From: Campylobacter porcelli
Lineage (GTDB): Bacteria > Campylobacterota > Campylobacteria > Campylobacterales > Campylobacteraceae
Assembly: GCF_002139855.1 (NCBI RefSeq)
Contig: NZ_CP018789.1
Coordinates: 1,488,001 to 1,552,000 of the forward strand
Direction: 5' to 3'
DNA: 64,000 nt
Below the pieces are notes generated by a model. The model saw only the letters and a list, made by a program, of their open reading frames with translations. It was not told the DNA's origin and searched no databases. A program made the translations under genes and the position numbers. Shown piece after piece: positions 17,308-26,455 of the stretch. Positions within the stretch are counted from its first letter, which is position 1; the number at the start of each line of letters is the position of its first letter.

Positions 17308-17463
17308 AATTTGATGGGTTGAAATTTGGAGCTTTTTAGCTTAAATATTGCTTAAAATTGCCAAATTTCAAAGCTAAATTTATTAATAGAATTTAACTTA
17401 AATAATTTAAATTCTATATTTGCTAAGCTAAATTTTAAGCGGATTAAAACGCTAAAATTTAGC

Positions 17464-18300
17464 CTAATCTAAAACCGCTTTATACTCACATTTTTGGCAT
17501 AGATTTTCTACCGCTTTTGCCACTTTAAAGCCATCTATTATGGCTTTAGCTTTAGGTGAGTTTATGATGGTAGTTAGGCTTTGCTCTTTTAGGCTACCTA
17601 GATTTATGCTAGCCCCAGCATCAATGCAGCATGGCACCACAATTCCACTACTTTTAATGCCAATTTGCAAGATTAGGCCGTGGCAATATTTATGCGGATT
17701 TTGCGAATTTGGCTTTTTCCACTCAAAATACTCTTTAAAAATCAAAAATGTCTTATAATCTAAGCGAATTTTATCCGCATTATAATCAATTTTCACCCCA
17801 AAAAACTGCTCAAATCTATCTTTAATCATCTTAAATTTAGGCTCATTTATCATATGCTTTTGAACTCTAAAATTTACAAAAATATCGCTTTTTATCTCTT
17901 TTTTAAATTTACAAAAATCAAGTAAATTATCTATATAATCATCTTTAAATTTACCGTTTTTATCTATAAAAGCACTTAGAGAAAATGAAATTTGATGAGC
18001 TTTACAAAGTGTGGTAAAATCATGCTTATTTAGATATTTGCCAGTTGTGACTAAATCGACTTTAAAGGAGTTTTTAAAGGCCAAATCTAGATATTTATCC
18101 AAATTTAAATTAGCCAATGGATCGCCTAAAAGATGCAAACAAATCGCCCTCGTCTTGCCCCTTATCTGTGATAAAATATCGCTATAAAGCCCCAAATCCA
18201 TAGGGCCAAATTTATCCACGCTCACAGAGGGGCAAAAGCTACACTCACAACCACAAATATCGCTAATCTCTATATAAACTTTTTGAAATTTAGCCACCAA
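17464..18300 (-). CDS. Radical SAM protein
   Basis: The 278-residue product has the radical SAM cluster motif with cysteines 16, 20 and 23 (ICGCECSFCPS), an LHLLGDPLAN segment after it, and a C-terminal cysteine cluster (PCCIDAG ... LCQKCEYK) like the SPASM auxiliary-cluster region. Substrate is unknown; no precursor peptide gene or obvious pathway partner lies beside it. It follows the PP-loop ATPase gene by five bases and dnaG beyond that, so the three may be cotranscribed. Confidence 0.82.
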   Translation of the reverse strand: MVAKFQKVYIEISDICGCECSFCPSVSVDKFGPMDLGLYSDILSQIRGKTRAICLHLLGDPLANLNLDKYLDLAFKNSFKVDLVTTGKYLNKHDFTTLCKAHQISFSLSAFIDKNGKFKDDYIDNLLDFCKFKKEIKSDIFVNFRVQKHMINEPKFKMIKDRFEQFFGVKIDYNADKIRLDYKTFLIFKEYFEWKKPNSQNPHKYCHGLILQIGIKSSGIVVPCCIDAGASINLGSLKEQSLTTIINSPKAKAIIDGFKVAKAVENLCQKCEYKAVLD

Positions 18301-18305
18301 AATGC

Positions 18306-19289
18306 CTATATGAAGTATTTAGCAGCTAAGCTTTTATCGCATTTTGTAGCTTTTATTAAATGGGTGCCGATTTTGGCTATATACTCTTGATTGTCACTAC
18401 TTTTACAATAGCTTATGGCTAAATTCGCAGCTAATTCTCTATCGCTTTGAGTAGCATTTTTATCTATAAAACTTCTTGCGCCAATGATACCGCCGCAATC
18501 TATGCTATCCATCTTATCAAGTTTTAAAGCATCAAGCTTCTCATTATCATTTTGATCCCTGCCAATTATCATTTTAGCACCATCAGGAAGCCTTAAATGC
18601 CTACCATATCTTAAGCTTTGAAGGTCATCTTCGCTCATATCTTTATCATATTTGATAAAATCTCTAATTCTATTGCTAAAGCCCTCCATCGTGTATGGAC
18701 AGCCCCCACCAGGACTTTCAAAATCGCTAAATCCAAACTCCTTAGCTAAGCTTAGTTGCGGCGTTCTACTTCTACCATTTAAGCCTAAAAGCTTATCTCT
18801 ATCCACCCAGCCCTCACGCTCTGGCAAAGTAGGCTTTAGTAGCTTAGCACAAAGTGGTCTAAGGATTATATCATCTTTATCATCGGCTAAATTTTTCACA
18901 TGTGCCATCGCATCGTTTCTTTGGCTCATTGGTCTTTGACCCACGACTTCTCCACTGATTACAAAACTTGCATTATAATCATCAAGCATAGAAATAGCTG
19001 TTCTAAACATAAACCCATGACAATCAATACATGGATTAAACTGCTTTCCATATCCAAATTTAGGATTAAAAAGCACATCTTGGAGATATTTACTACGCAC
19101 ATTTACACTCTCAAAACTAGCTCCTGCCATCGCTGCTCTTTTAGCTAGAGTCTCATTTTTAACAGGATCTGAGCCAAAGCCTATATCTATATTTAAGGCA
19201 TGAACTTCTATGCCTTGTAGTGAGATTAATTTCATAGCTAGCATGCTATCAAGCCCACCGCTAAATAGGGCTAAACATTTTCTTTTCAT
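18306..19289 (-). CDS. PP-loop ATP pyrophosphatase, probable tRNA-thiolation-type enzyme
   Basis: A SGGLDS PP-loop lies at residues 10-15 of this 327-residue protein. It marks enzymes that adenylate a substrate, as in MnmA, ThiI and argininosuccinate synthase. A NPCIDCHGFMF segment and a PGGGCPYT segment give cysteines that could act in sulfur transfer. GEVVGQRPMSQ fits MnmA-like proteins. The C-terminal part resembles the domain attached to such enzymes in Epsilonproteobacteria. The exact tRNA position or other substrate cannot be given. Overlaps the end of dnaG by four bases. Confidence 0.72.
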   Translation of the reverse strand: MKRKCLALFSGGLDSMLAMKLISLQGIEVHALNIDIGFGSDPVKNETLAKRAAMAGASFESVNVRSKYLQDVLFNPKFGYGKQFNPCIDCHGFMFRTAISMLDDYNASFVISGEVVGQRPMSQRNDAMAHVKNLADDKDDIILRPLCAKLLKPTLPEREGWVDRDKLLGLNGRSRTPQLSLAKEFGFSDFESPGGGCPYTMEGFSNRIRDFIKYDKDMSEDDLQSLRYGRHLRLPDGAKMIIGRDQNDNEKLDALKLDKMDSIDCGGIIGARSFIDKNATQSDRELAANLAISYCKSSDNQEYIAKIGTHLIKATKCDKSLAAKYFI

Positions 19290-20911
19290 CTTTTTCCTTT
19301 TAATATTGATATTCTTTTTTTACACTCAATTATCTCTTCAAGCGTTAGCTTTGCACTTTTTAAAAGTCTCTCATAATAGCCCACCGCAAGGGGTCTAATA
19401 GCATTATGAAGCTCATTTACACTTCTATACTCTTCTAAATTATCTTGCAATTCAAGCTCCCTTATATGCTCGTTATCTTGGCTTTGTGAGCCTACAACCG
19501 CTCTATACGCAGCCTTATCTTTAAAAATTTCAATACCATAATACTGCTTTACAATCTGGCAATACTCAGGATTTATAAGCATATTTTTTAAGATTGATAG
19601 CTCGGCAATATCTCTTTTTTCTCCTAAATTTAAAGCCTTATTTGGGATATTTACAGCTTTAGATACGCTCACATTTTTGCTTAATTTAAATGAGCTAATC
19701 TCAATTCCTAAAAGCGTAGATACAAGAGCTTTATAGGAGTTAGCCACTATAGGATCAAGATTAAAGCTAAATTCTTGGATAGCCTTAAGTGCTTTGGAAA
19801 TCTCTAAAGGGGTTTTGGGATTTAGGTTTTTAACAAGCTGAGTTATATAAAACTCCCCAAGCTCAACCCCACCGCTTAATAGCTCTTTTAATTCCATCTC
19901 CTTACCACTTGCTACTAGCTCGGCTGGATCCTTGCCACCACTGATTAAGACAACCTTACCATCAATTTGATGCTCTACTAGCAATTTTGAGCTTTTAAAG
20001 GCTGCATTAACTCCGGCTGCGTCGCTATCAAAGCTTAAAGTAACCTTGATATCACCCCTTTTAATTAGCGGGATATGCTTTTGAGTTAGAGCCGTGCCAA
20101 GGACTGCTACAGCGTTATTTACCCCAGCAGCATGAAGCATAATACAATCCATATAACCTTCACAAATCACCACTGATTGAGACCTATAAATCTCATTTTT
20201 AGCCTTATCATAGCCATAAAATATCTTAGATTTATCAAAAATTTGGCTTTGTGGGCTATTGATATATTTAGCTGGATTATCGCTAATGGTGCGACCACCA
20301 AAGCCTACTAAATTCCCAAGATGATTATATATAGGAAATGTTATGCGGTTGATAAAACTAGCGTAGTATCCGCTCTCATTTTGCTTGATAGCACCAACTT
20401 CTAAAGCCTCTTTTGGCTCAATGCCCTCATTTTGGAGCAAATTTAGAGTATTTTGCGAGCCTGCTGCCCAGCCAAGCTCCCATTTTTCTATGATGGCATC
20501 GCTGATAGAGCGACTTTTTAAATAATTTATAGCTTCAGGATTTTTATACAAAAGCGTTTTATAATGGAGATTCAAATTCTCTAAAATTTTCTTATTTACT
20601 TTTGGCTCATTTTTGCTACTTGTGTATTCTAAGCTTACATTATAGATAGACGCTAATTTCTCAATCGCCTCAGCATAACCTAGCTTCTCATACTCCATAA
20701 CAAACTTAATCGCATCTCCACCAGCCTTACATGAAAAGCAGTGATATATCCCCTTGCTTGGACTAACCGACATTGATGGGTGCTTGTCATTATGAAAAGG
20801 GCATACGCATACGAAGTTCGCACCTGATTTTTTAAGCGGTATATAGCTACCTACTACATCAACAATATCAATTATATTTTTTAAATTTTCTATACTATTT
20901 TTAGAAATCAT
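19286..20911 (-). CDS. dnaG: DNA primase
   Basis: DnaG makes RNA primers for the replication fork. The 541-residue protein has a CHC2 zinc site (C37, H40, C58, C61 in CPFHNDKHPSM ... YHCFSCKAGG), the RNA-polymerase-like core with FGGRTISDNPAKYINSP, and a Toprim domain (VVICEGYMDCI ... LSFDSDAAG near 260-320). The C-terminal DnaB-interacting part is short, as in other Campylobacter primases. It is divergent from the TPR-protein gene, with about 54 bases between starts. Confidence 0.95.
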   Translation of the reverse strand: MISKNSIENLKNIIDIVDVVGSYIPLKKSGANFVCVCPFHNDKHPSMSVSPSKGIYHCFSCKAGGDAIKFVMEYEKLGYAEAIEKLASIYNVSLEYTSSKNEPKVNKKILENLNLHYKTLLYKNPEAINYLKSRSISDAIIEKWELGWAAGSQNTLNLLQNEGIEPKEALEVGAIKQNESGYYASFINRITFPIYNHLGNLVGFGGRTISDNPAKYINSPQSQIFDKSKIFYGYDKAKNEIYRSQSVVICEGYMDCIMLHAAGVNNAVAVLGTALTQKHIPLIKRGDIKVTLSFDSDAAGVNAAFKSSKLLVEHQIDGKVVLISGGKDPAELVASGKEMELKELLSGGVELGEFYITQLVKNLNPKTPLEISKALKAIQEFSFNLDPIVANSYKALVSTLLGIEISSFKLSKNVSVSKAVNIPNKALNLGEKRDIAELSILKNMLINPEYCQIVKQYYGIEIFKDKAAYRAVVGSQSQDNEHIRELELQDNLEEYRSVNELHNAIRPLAVGYYERLLKSAKLTLEEIIECKKRISILKGKR

Positions 20912-20965
20912 AAGCGAGATTATACATTGATTTAGCTATAATCGCCATTAAATTTAGCAAGGTTT

Positions 20966-21979
20966 TTGTATTTGGACTTTTTTTTCATTGAGTATAGGGA
21001 TCCTATTTTTGGGCTTATTGTTCTTTTTAGTGTTTTGCTTTTGATAGCGGTTTTAAGCTATTTTTGGGGAGTGTTTTCACTCAAAGATCAAAAAAATAGC
21101 ATAGATAAATTTGTTAGCAAATTTCAATCCCAAAGCCAACTAGACCCAAAATACCAAAATATGCTATTAAACCTTGATATAGACTCAAATTCACTTGGGG
21201 TTTTAGCTGGGATTTTTGCTAGGAGTGGGGATTTTAACAAGGCTATTAGTATATATTTAATCGCTCTTAAAAAGGCTGCTAAAAAGGGCGAAAAAGAGTT
21301 TATATTTTTAAATTTAGGAAAAGCCTATTTAAAAGCTGGATTTATAGAGCGATCTACGGAGGTATTTTTAGAATCCATTAAATTAAGCACCAAAAATATT
21401 GACGCACTTAGCCATCTTGGGCTAGGATTTGAAAAGCTTAGAATGTATCAAAAAAGCCTTGAAGTTTTAGATGCTCTAAATGAGCAAGGCGTAGAAGTAT
21501 CTAGGCAAATAGCATATACAAAAGCTCTACAGATAAAAAATAGCAATATGGAATTTAGTCAAAAAATCGCTAAATTTAATAAATTAGCTGATGAGTTTAA
21601 TCTGATAAATCGTATGATTTTAGAAACTTATATCGCAAATAATAAAGATATAAATGAGATAAAATTAAAGCCAAATTTAGATAGTTGTATAGATATTTTA
21701 TATCTTAATGATGGGATTTTAGAAGGTGATGAGTATAAGGAGTTATATAGTGCCAAAGGGCAAAATAACGCTCCAATTAGCGATTTTAATCTCAATCTTT
21801 TAAAGATTGCTAAGGCAAATAATCTAAATGCCACCTTAAGCTTTAGCTACATTTGCAATGAGTGTAAAAGCTCATATCCGCTATTTTTTTATCGGTGTAA
21901 TCACTGCGCTAGGCTAGGAAGCTGTGCTATTATCCCAAATGTTATAAAGGAGAGCGATGAAAATAGTATCGCTTTTTAG
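20966..21979 (+). CDS. Membrane-anchored TPR protein with a C-terminal zinc ribbon
   Basis: The 337-residue protein begins with one membrane helix (IFGLIVLFSVLLLIAVLSYFWG, about residues 15-36), followed by tetratricopeptide-like repeats between about 70 and 170 (GDFNKAISIYLIALKKA, GFIERSTEVFLES). It ends with a CNEC...CNHC zinc-ribbon-like cluster (residues about 297-318). The layout matches LapB/YciM, which controls LPS synthesis in enterobacteria by guiding LpxC degradation; whether it does so here is unknown. The TTG at 20966 is the only start that keeps the N-terminal helix. It overlaps rnhA by 23 bases. Confidence 0.7.
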   Translation: MYLDFFFIEYRDPIFGLIVLFSVLLLIAVLSYFWGVFSLKDQKNSIDKFVSKFQSQSQLDPKYQNMLLNLDIDSNSLGVLAGIFARSGDFNKAISIYLIALKKAAKKGEKEFIFLNLGKAYLKAGFIERSTEVFLESIKLSTKNIDALSHLGLGFEKLRMYQKSLEVLDALNEQGVEVSRQIAYTKALQIKNSNMEFSQKIAKFNKLADEFNLINRMILETYIANNKDINEIKLKPNLDSCIDILYLNDGILEGDEYKELYSAKGQNNAPISDFNLNLLKIAKANNLNATLSFSYICNECKSSYPLFFYRCNHCARLGSCAIIPNVIKESDENSIAF

Positions 21980-22385
21980 CGATGGAAGTTGCTTAAATAA
22001 TCCTGGAGTTGGTGGCTGGGCGTATATCTTAGAGTATGAAAAACACACTAAAAATGATAGCGGAGCAGTGCTAAATACCACAAATAACCAAATGGAGCTT
22101 TTAGCAATCATTAATGGCTTAAAGGCTTTAAAAGAGCCTTGTATTGTCAATCTTTATACAGATAGTAGCTACGCAGCAAATGGGATTAACTCCTGGCTTG
22201 AAGGGTGGAAGAAAAAGAGCTTTAAAAATGTCAAAAATATAGAGCTTTGGCAAGAGATAGATAGATTAATCCAAATTCACAAAGTCAAGGCTTATTGGAT
22301 CAAAGCTCACGCTGGCCATCCGCAAAATGAGCGTTGCGATCAATTAGCCAAAGACGCAGCGACAAAACTACAAAAGGAGGAGTAG
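21957..22385 (+). CDS. rnhA: Ribonuclease HI
   Basis: The enzyme cuts RNA in RNA-DNA hybrids. The 142-residue product carries the four acidic catalytic positions in their usual context: SDGSCLNNPG (D9), NNQMELLAI (the Glu), YTDSSY (the second Asp) and a late Asp in NERCDQLAKDAA. The AHAGHPQNE histidine loop is also present. It starts inside the end of the TPR gene and is followed without a gap by rnc. Confidence 0.95.
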   Translation: MKIVSLFSDGSCLNNPGVGGWAYILEYEKHTKNDSGAVLNTTNNQMELLAIINGLKALKEPCIVNLYTDSSYAANGINSWLEGWKKKSFKNVKNIELWQEIDRLIQIHKVKAYWIKAHAGHPQNERCDQLAKDAATKLQKEE

Positions 22386-23054
22386 ATGGATAAGATAAGA
22401 GAATTTCAAAAGCTTTTAAAATATAAATTTAAAAATATAAATCTATTAAAAGAGGCCATGACTCACAAAAGTATCAAAAACTCCACAAATAACGAACGGC
22501 TAGAGTTTTTAGGCGATGCGGTGGTGGATTTGATCGTTGGGGAGTATTTGTATCATAAATTCAAAGGCAAAAAAGAGGGCGATCTAAGCAAATTAAGAGC
22601 CTCATTAGTAAATGAAGATAGCCTTGCTAAGATCGCTATAAAGCTTAGAATTGGGGAGTTTTTATACCTTTCAACCGCTGAAGAAAATAACGCCGGAAGA
22701 GAAAAGCCAAGCCTAATAAGCGACGCCTTAGAAGCCCTAATAGGAGCGATATATCTAGAGAGTGGGATAGATACTGCTAAGAAAATTTTTATCTTGCTTT
22801 TAGAGGAGAATTTCCCTGATATTAGTCTAAATTCGCTAACTAAAGATTATAAAACCACGCTCCAAGAGCTAACTCAAGCTAGTATAGGAGTAGCACCAAA
22901 ATATGAGCTAATAAGCTCAAGTGGCCCAGATCATAAAAAGAGCTTTGAGATGGCTGTGCTACTAAATGGCAAAGAGATCGCAAGAGCCACAGGAAGTAGC
23001 AAAAAATCAGCCGAACAAGCCTGTGCTTTAAAGGCTTTAGAGATATTAGAATAG
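22386..23054 (+). CDS. rnc: Ribonuclease III
   Basis: RNase III cuts double-stranded RNA, matures rRNA precursors, and excises rRNA intervening sequences such as those in this window's rRNA operon. The 222-residue product contains the family signature [13 protein letters not shown] near residues 37-49, a second acidic site in [14 protein letters not shown], and a C-terminal double-stranded-RNA-binding domain ([11 protein letters not shown] ... [15 protein letters not shown]). The start follows the rnhA stop directly, preceded by an AAGGAGG ribosome site inside rnhA. Confidence 0.96.
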   Translation: MDKIREFQKLLKYKFKNINLLKEAMTHKSIKNSTNNERLEFLGDAVVDLIVGEYLYHKFKGKKEGDLSKLRASLVNEDSLAKIAIKLRIGEFLYLSTAEENNAGREKPSLISDALEALIGAIYLESGIDTAKKIFILLLEENFPDISLNSLTKDYKTTLQELTQASIGVAPKYELISSSGPDHKKSFEMAVLLNGKEIARATGSSKKSAEQACALKALEILE

Positions 23055-23067
23055 TTAAAGGGTCAAT

Positions 23068-24138
23068 ATGAATACATTTGGGACTAAATTTAGATTAAGC
23101 ACATTTGGCGAAAGTCACGGCGTAGCTATAGGTGGTGTGATAGATGGGATTCCAGCCGGTATTAAAGTCGATATGAGCTTTATCCAAAGTGAGCTTGATA
23201 GGCGTCGCCCCGGTGGCAAATACGCCACTTCAAGAAAAGAGAGTGATAAGATAGAGATTTTAAGCGGAATTTATGATGGTTTTACCACCGGTTGCCCTAT
23301 TGGCTTTATAGTGGCTAATACCTCTCAACACTCCAAAGATTATGATAATATCAAAGATCTATTTCGACCAGGGCATGCTGATTATACATATTTTGCTAAA
23401 TTTGGGATTAGAGATCATAGGGGTGGTGGTAGAAGTAGCGCTAGAGAGAGTGTAGCAAGGGTTGCTGGCGGGGCATTTGCGGGGTTGCTTTTAAGAGAAT
23501 TTGATATAGATATCCAAAGTTGCGTAAGGCAAATTGGCGATATAAAAGCTGATAAAATCGACTTTGAATTTGCGAATTCTAGTGAGATTTTTTGGGCTGA
23601 TGAATCCACAGAAGAGAGTGCTAAGGAGCTAATATTAAATACCAAAAACTCAAATGATAGCCTTGGGGCTAGTGTATTAACCATCATTCATAACGCTCCA
23701 GCTGGGCTAGGCGAAGTGCTATATAATAAGCTTGATGCGACCTTAGCTAGTGCTATGATGGGGATAAATGGGGTAAAGGCTGTAGAGATAGGAGATGGCA
23801 TAAGCGTAGCTAGTATGCTTGGTAGTCAAAATAATGATTATATGGATAAAAATGGATTTATGAGCAATCATTGTGGCGGGATTTTAGGCGGTATTAGTAA
23901 TGGCAGCGATATTGTGATTAAGAGCTATTTTAAGCCAACGCCAAGCATTTTTAAGGCTCAACCAACTCTAAATTTAAATGGTGATGAGACGATATGTGAG
24001 CTTCGTGGCAGACATGATCCATGTATTGGAGTGCGTGGGAGCGTGGTAGCTACGGCAATGGCAAGGCTAGTTATAGCTGATATGTTACTTTTAAACGCAA
24101 CTTCAAATTTAAATAATTTAAAAAGGATATATAGATGA
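23068..24138 (+). CDS. aroC: Chorismate synthase
   Basis: The last enzyme of the shikimate pathway; it uses reduced FMN to convert EPSP to chorismate. The 356-residue protein has all three family signatures: GESHGVAIGGVIDGIPAG near residues 15-32, the HRGGGRSSARES segment near 116-127, and the GGISNGSDIV region near 271-280 with RHDPCIG following. It ends in a TGA that overlaps the first ATG of pseA (ATGA), so the two are translationally linked. Confidence 0.97.
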   Translation: MNTFGTKFRLSTFGESHGVAIGGVIDGIPAGIKVDMSFIQSELDRRRPGGKYATSRKESDKIEILSGIYDGFTTGCPIGFIVANTSQHSKDYDNIKDLFRPGHADYTYFAKFGIRDHRGGGRSSARESVARVAGGAFAGLLLREFDIDIQSCVRQIGDIKADKIDFEFANSSEIFWADESTEESAKELILNTKNSNDSLGASVLTIIHNAPAGLGEVLYNKLDATLASAMMGINGVKAVEIGDGISVASMLGSQNNDYMDKNGFMSNHCGGILGGISNGSDIVIKSYFKPTPSIFKAQPTLNLNGDETICELRGRHDPCIGVRGSVVATAMARLVIADMLLLNATSNLNNLKRIYR

Positions 24139-25280
24139 ATAAAAATTTTAGGGGGGGGGTAATGCGATATTGTGATTTTTGCGTAATGCCAGATAGTAGG
24201 CCAGGGATTAAATTTACCACCTTAAAAGATGGAAGGCTAAAGTGTAGTGCGTGTATAAATCACGAAAATAAGAAAAATATCGATTACAAATCTAGATTTA
24301 AAGAGCTTGAAGCTTTATGTGATAAGCACAGAGGCCGAAATGGCAAAAATGACTATGACTGCGCTATCGCTGTAAGTGGAGGTAAGGATAGCCACTTTCA
24401 AGTCCATATAATGAAAGAGGTTTTAGGGATGAATCCGGTGCTTTTTAGCGTTGAGGATAACTTCACAATGACAAAAGCTGGTAAGAGTAATTTAAGAAAT
24501 TTAAGCGAAGAATTTGGTTGTCATATAATATCTTTAAAACCAAATATCAAAACCCAAAAAGCCCTAATGCTCTACACATTTGAAAAATACGGCAAACCAA
24601 CATGGTATATAGATCGCCTTATATATAGTTATCCATTTGCCATGGCGGCGAAATTTAATACTCCGCTTTTGGTATATGGCGAAAATGTTAGCTACGAGTA
24701 TGGTGGTAGTGACGCAGTAGAGACTCCAAGCGCTAAAGATATATTTTTAAATGGCGTAGCAAGCGATATTGATTTAAGTGGCGTAGATATAGACCTTAAA
24801 GATCTACAATTATTCTATGACCCAAATAGCTCAAATTTGGATATAGATAGCCTTGAACCTATATATTTAAGCTATTTTATCAAGTGGAATTCATACTCTA
24901 ATTATATCTTTGCTAAAAGCAGAGGCTTTAGCGATTTAAAGAGCGAATGGGATAGAACGCATACTATAGAGTCCTTTGACCAAGTAGATAGCGTAGCATA
25001 TATCGTCCATGCGTGGATGAAATACCCTAAATTTGGCCACGCTATGGCTACTGATTACGCCTCTAGATTAGTAAGATATGGCTTAATGAGTAGAGATGAA
25101 GCCGTTAAATTAGTAAAAGAGAAAGACCACGCACTAGACTCTAGGTGCGTAGATGACTTTTGTAATTTTATAGGTATCAACAAATCCAAATTTTGGCAAA
25201 TAATAGAAAAACATTATAATAAAGATATATTTATTAAGAATGAATTTGGCGAATATAAACTAAAATATGAGTTAAACTAA
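24135..25280 (+). CDS. pseA: N-acetyl sugar amidotransferase, PseA-like (flagellar glycan)
   Basis: PseA makes the acetamidino form of pseudaminic acid used on Campylobacter flagellin. The protein shows a first cysteine pair CDFCVMPDSRPG, a second pair CSACINHE, a PP-loop AVSGGKDSHFQ that binds ATP, and a long conserved C-terminal half. Two in-frame starts exist: the ATG at 24135, coupled to aroC, giving 381 residues, and the ATG at 24162 (MRYCDFC), giving 372. The second fits the family start better. A G9 tract lies between them and doubles as the ribosome site of the second start. WbpG/LegX-type relatives are the alternative. Confidence 0.83.
   Translation: MNKNFRGGVMRYCDFCVMPDSRPGIKFTTLKDGRLKCSACINHENKKNIDYKSRFKELEALCDKHRGRNGKNDYDCAIAVSGGKDSHFQVHIMKEVLGMNPVLFSVEDNFTMTKAGKSNLRNLSEEFGCHIISLKPNIKTQKALMLYTFEKYGKPTWYIDRLIYSYPFAMAAKFNTPLLVYGENVSYEYGGSDAVETPSAKDIFLNGVASDIDLSGVDIDLKDLQLFYDPNSSNLDIDSLEPIYLSYFIKWNSYSNYIFAKSRGFSDLKSEWDRTHTIESFDQVDSVAYIVHAWMKYPKFGHAMATDYASRLVRYGLMSRDEAVKLVKEKDHALDSRCVDDFCNFIGINKSKFWQIIEKHYNKDIFIKNEFGEYKLKYELN
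24151..24159 (+). repeat. Homopolymer G9 between the two possible starts of pseA
   Basis: With nine Gs the upstream start is in frame with PseA. With eight, the leader stops at a TAA overlapping the second ATG (TAATG). With ten, it runs a few codons out of frame and stops at a TGA after the second ATG. The tract is also the purine-rich stretch directly before that ATG. Confidence 0.9.
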
Positions 25281-25303
25281 AACTTTATGATTAAAGGGTG
25301 GAA

Positions 25304-25921
25304 ATGAAGCATATTAAAAAGTTAAAAGATATTGGTATAGCTAGTGGAGTGGGTGCCATCATAGCATTTGGCTTAGCGGGGTGTGGTAGCTCTGGGGATT
25401 CATCTATGGCTCAAGCTATCCAAAAGCAAGGCGCAACGGTATTTATAGAAAAAACCAGCGATGGAAGCTACAAAATTGCTGATGAATTCCCAAGCAATGA
25501 GACAAGAATATTTTTACGAGAAAAAGATGCTAATGGAGCAATGAGTGAGAGATTACTAAGCCAAGCTGAAATAGACAAGCTCTTACAAGAAGAAAATGCC
25601 AAAATAGACGCTGGAACAAGCGGTCTAACTAACTCAAATTTAAGTAGCGGAAGCGGTGGTCTAGGACTAGGCGAAGCCATCTTAGCTAGCGCAGCTGGTG
25701 CGATAATAGGAAGCTGGATCGGCTCAAAGCTATTTAACAATCCAGCCTACCAAAACACTCGCCAAGGAGCATACAACAACCCAAGCACATACAATAGAAG
25801 CGTAAATAGCTTCAATAAAGCCGCCACAAGCTCCACTGCCTCAAAAGCTGGAAGCAACGCTAGAAGCGGATTTTTTGGAGGCGGAAGCGGTAGCGGCTCA
25901 AGCCAAGCTACTGGGGGTTGA
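25304..25921 (+). CDS. UPF0323-family lipoprotein
   Basis: The 205-residue product starts MKHIKKLKDIGIASGVGAII and has a lipobox GLAGC with the lipidated cysteine at residue 27. The rest includes a Gly-rich segment (SSGSGGLGLGEAILASAAGAIIGSW) and a low-complexity Ser/Gly tail, as in the UPF0323 lipoproteins conserved in Campylobacter. Function is unknown. I chose the ATG at 25304 over the GTG at 25298 because the AAAGGG ribosome site at 25293-25298 is correctly spaced only for the ATG. Confidence 0.85.
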   Translation: MKHIKKLKDIGIASGVGAIIAFGLAGCGSSGDSSMAQAIQKQGATVFIEKTSDGSYKIADEFPSNETRIFLREKDANGAMSERLLSQAEIDKLLQEENAKIDAGTSGLTNSNLSSGSGGLGLGEAILASAAGAIIGSWIGSKLFNNPAYQNTRQGAYNNPSTYNRSVNSFNKAATSSTASKAGSNARSGFFGGGSGSGSSQATGG

Positions 25922-25976
25922 TATTTTGGTCTAATTTTTGCTTATATTTTGCAAATTCACAAATTAAAGGCAAAAT

Positions 25977-26270
25977 ATGCAAATCAATGAGCTAAATACC
26001 CAGCTAATGAACCTAGCTATAAATCAAGCAAAATTTGATAAAACTGGCGAATTTGATAAAATTTTACAAAATTTAAAAGAGATAAAAGCTGAGTCTAGCT
26101 CTATAGACTCAACCATCTCAAATGCCACCAAAGAAGCAAATAGCGATGCGAAACTCTTTGCTACATTTGACTTTATGCAAGCAATGAATCAGCTATTATA
26201 TGGAAATTTAGATGATAATGAGAGATCAAAGCTACTTACCAAAATGGAGAAAATCGCAAAAAGCGTCTAA
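25977..26270 (+). CDS. Conserved small protein of unknown function
   Basis: A 97-residue, acidic, mostly helical protein (MQINELNTQLMNLAINQAKF...) with no signal peptide or membrane segment. An AAAGGCAAA ribosome site precedes the ATG. It follows the UPF0323 lipoprotein gene by 55 bases and may be cotranscribed. I do not recognise the family; codon use and the ribosome site support a real gene. Confidence 0.6.
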   Translation: MQINELNTQLMNLAINQAKFDKTGEFDKILQNLKEIKAESSSIDSTISNATKEANSDAKLFATFDFMQAMNQLLYGNLDDNERSKLLTKMEKIAKSV

Positions 26271-26417
26271 TGTAGCCTAAATTTACTGCTAATAGGCAAA
26301 TGAATTTAGCGATTTTACCGCTATTGCTTTAAACTAATCTTATCAAGATTGCTAAATTTTAGTAAATGATAGGTAATGATTTATCAAATTTTTAGTAAAT
26401 ATTAAATGAAAAATCGT

Positions 26418-26423
26418 TATAAT
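26418..26423 (+). promoter_or_regulatory. Candidate -10 box of the porin gene
   Basis: A TATAAT lies 33 bases before the ATG at 26456. The ribosome site GGAG is at 26446-26449. Confidence 0.55.
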
Positions 26424-26455
26424 TTGAGAATTTATATTTCAATATGGAGATAAAA

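Noticed and set aside
24162-25280. Calling pseA switched off by its G9 tract
   Set aside because: In this sequence the tract keeps the upstream start in frame, and the second start is independent of frame.
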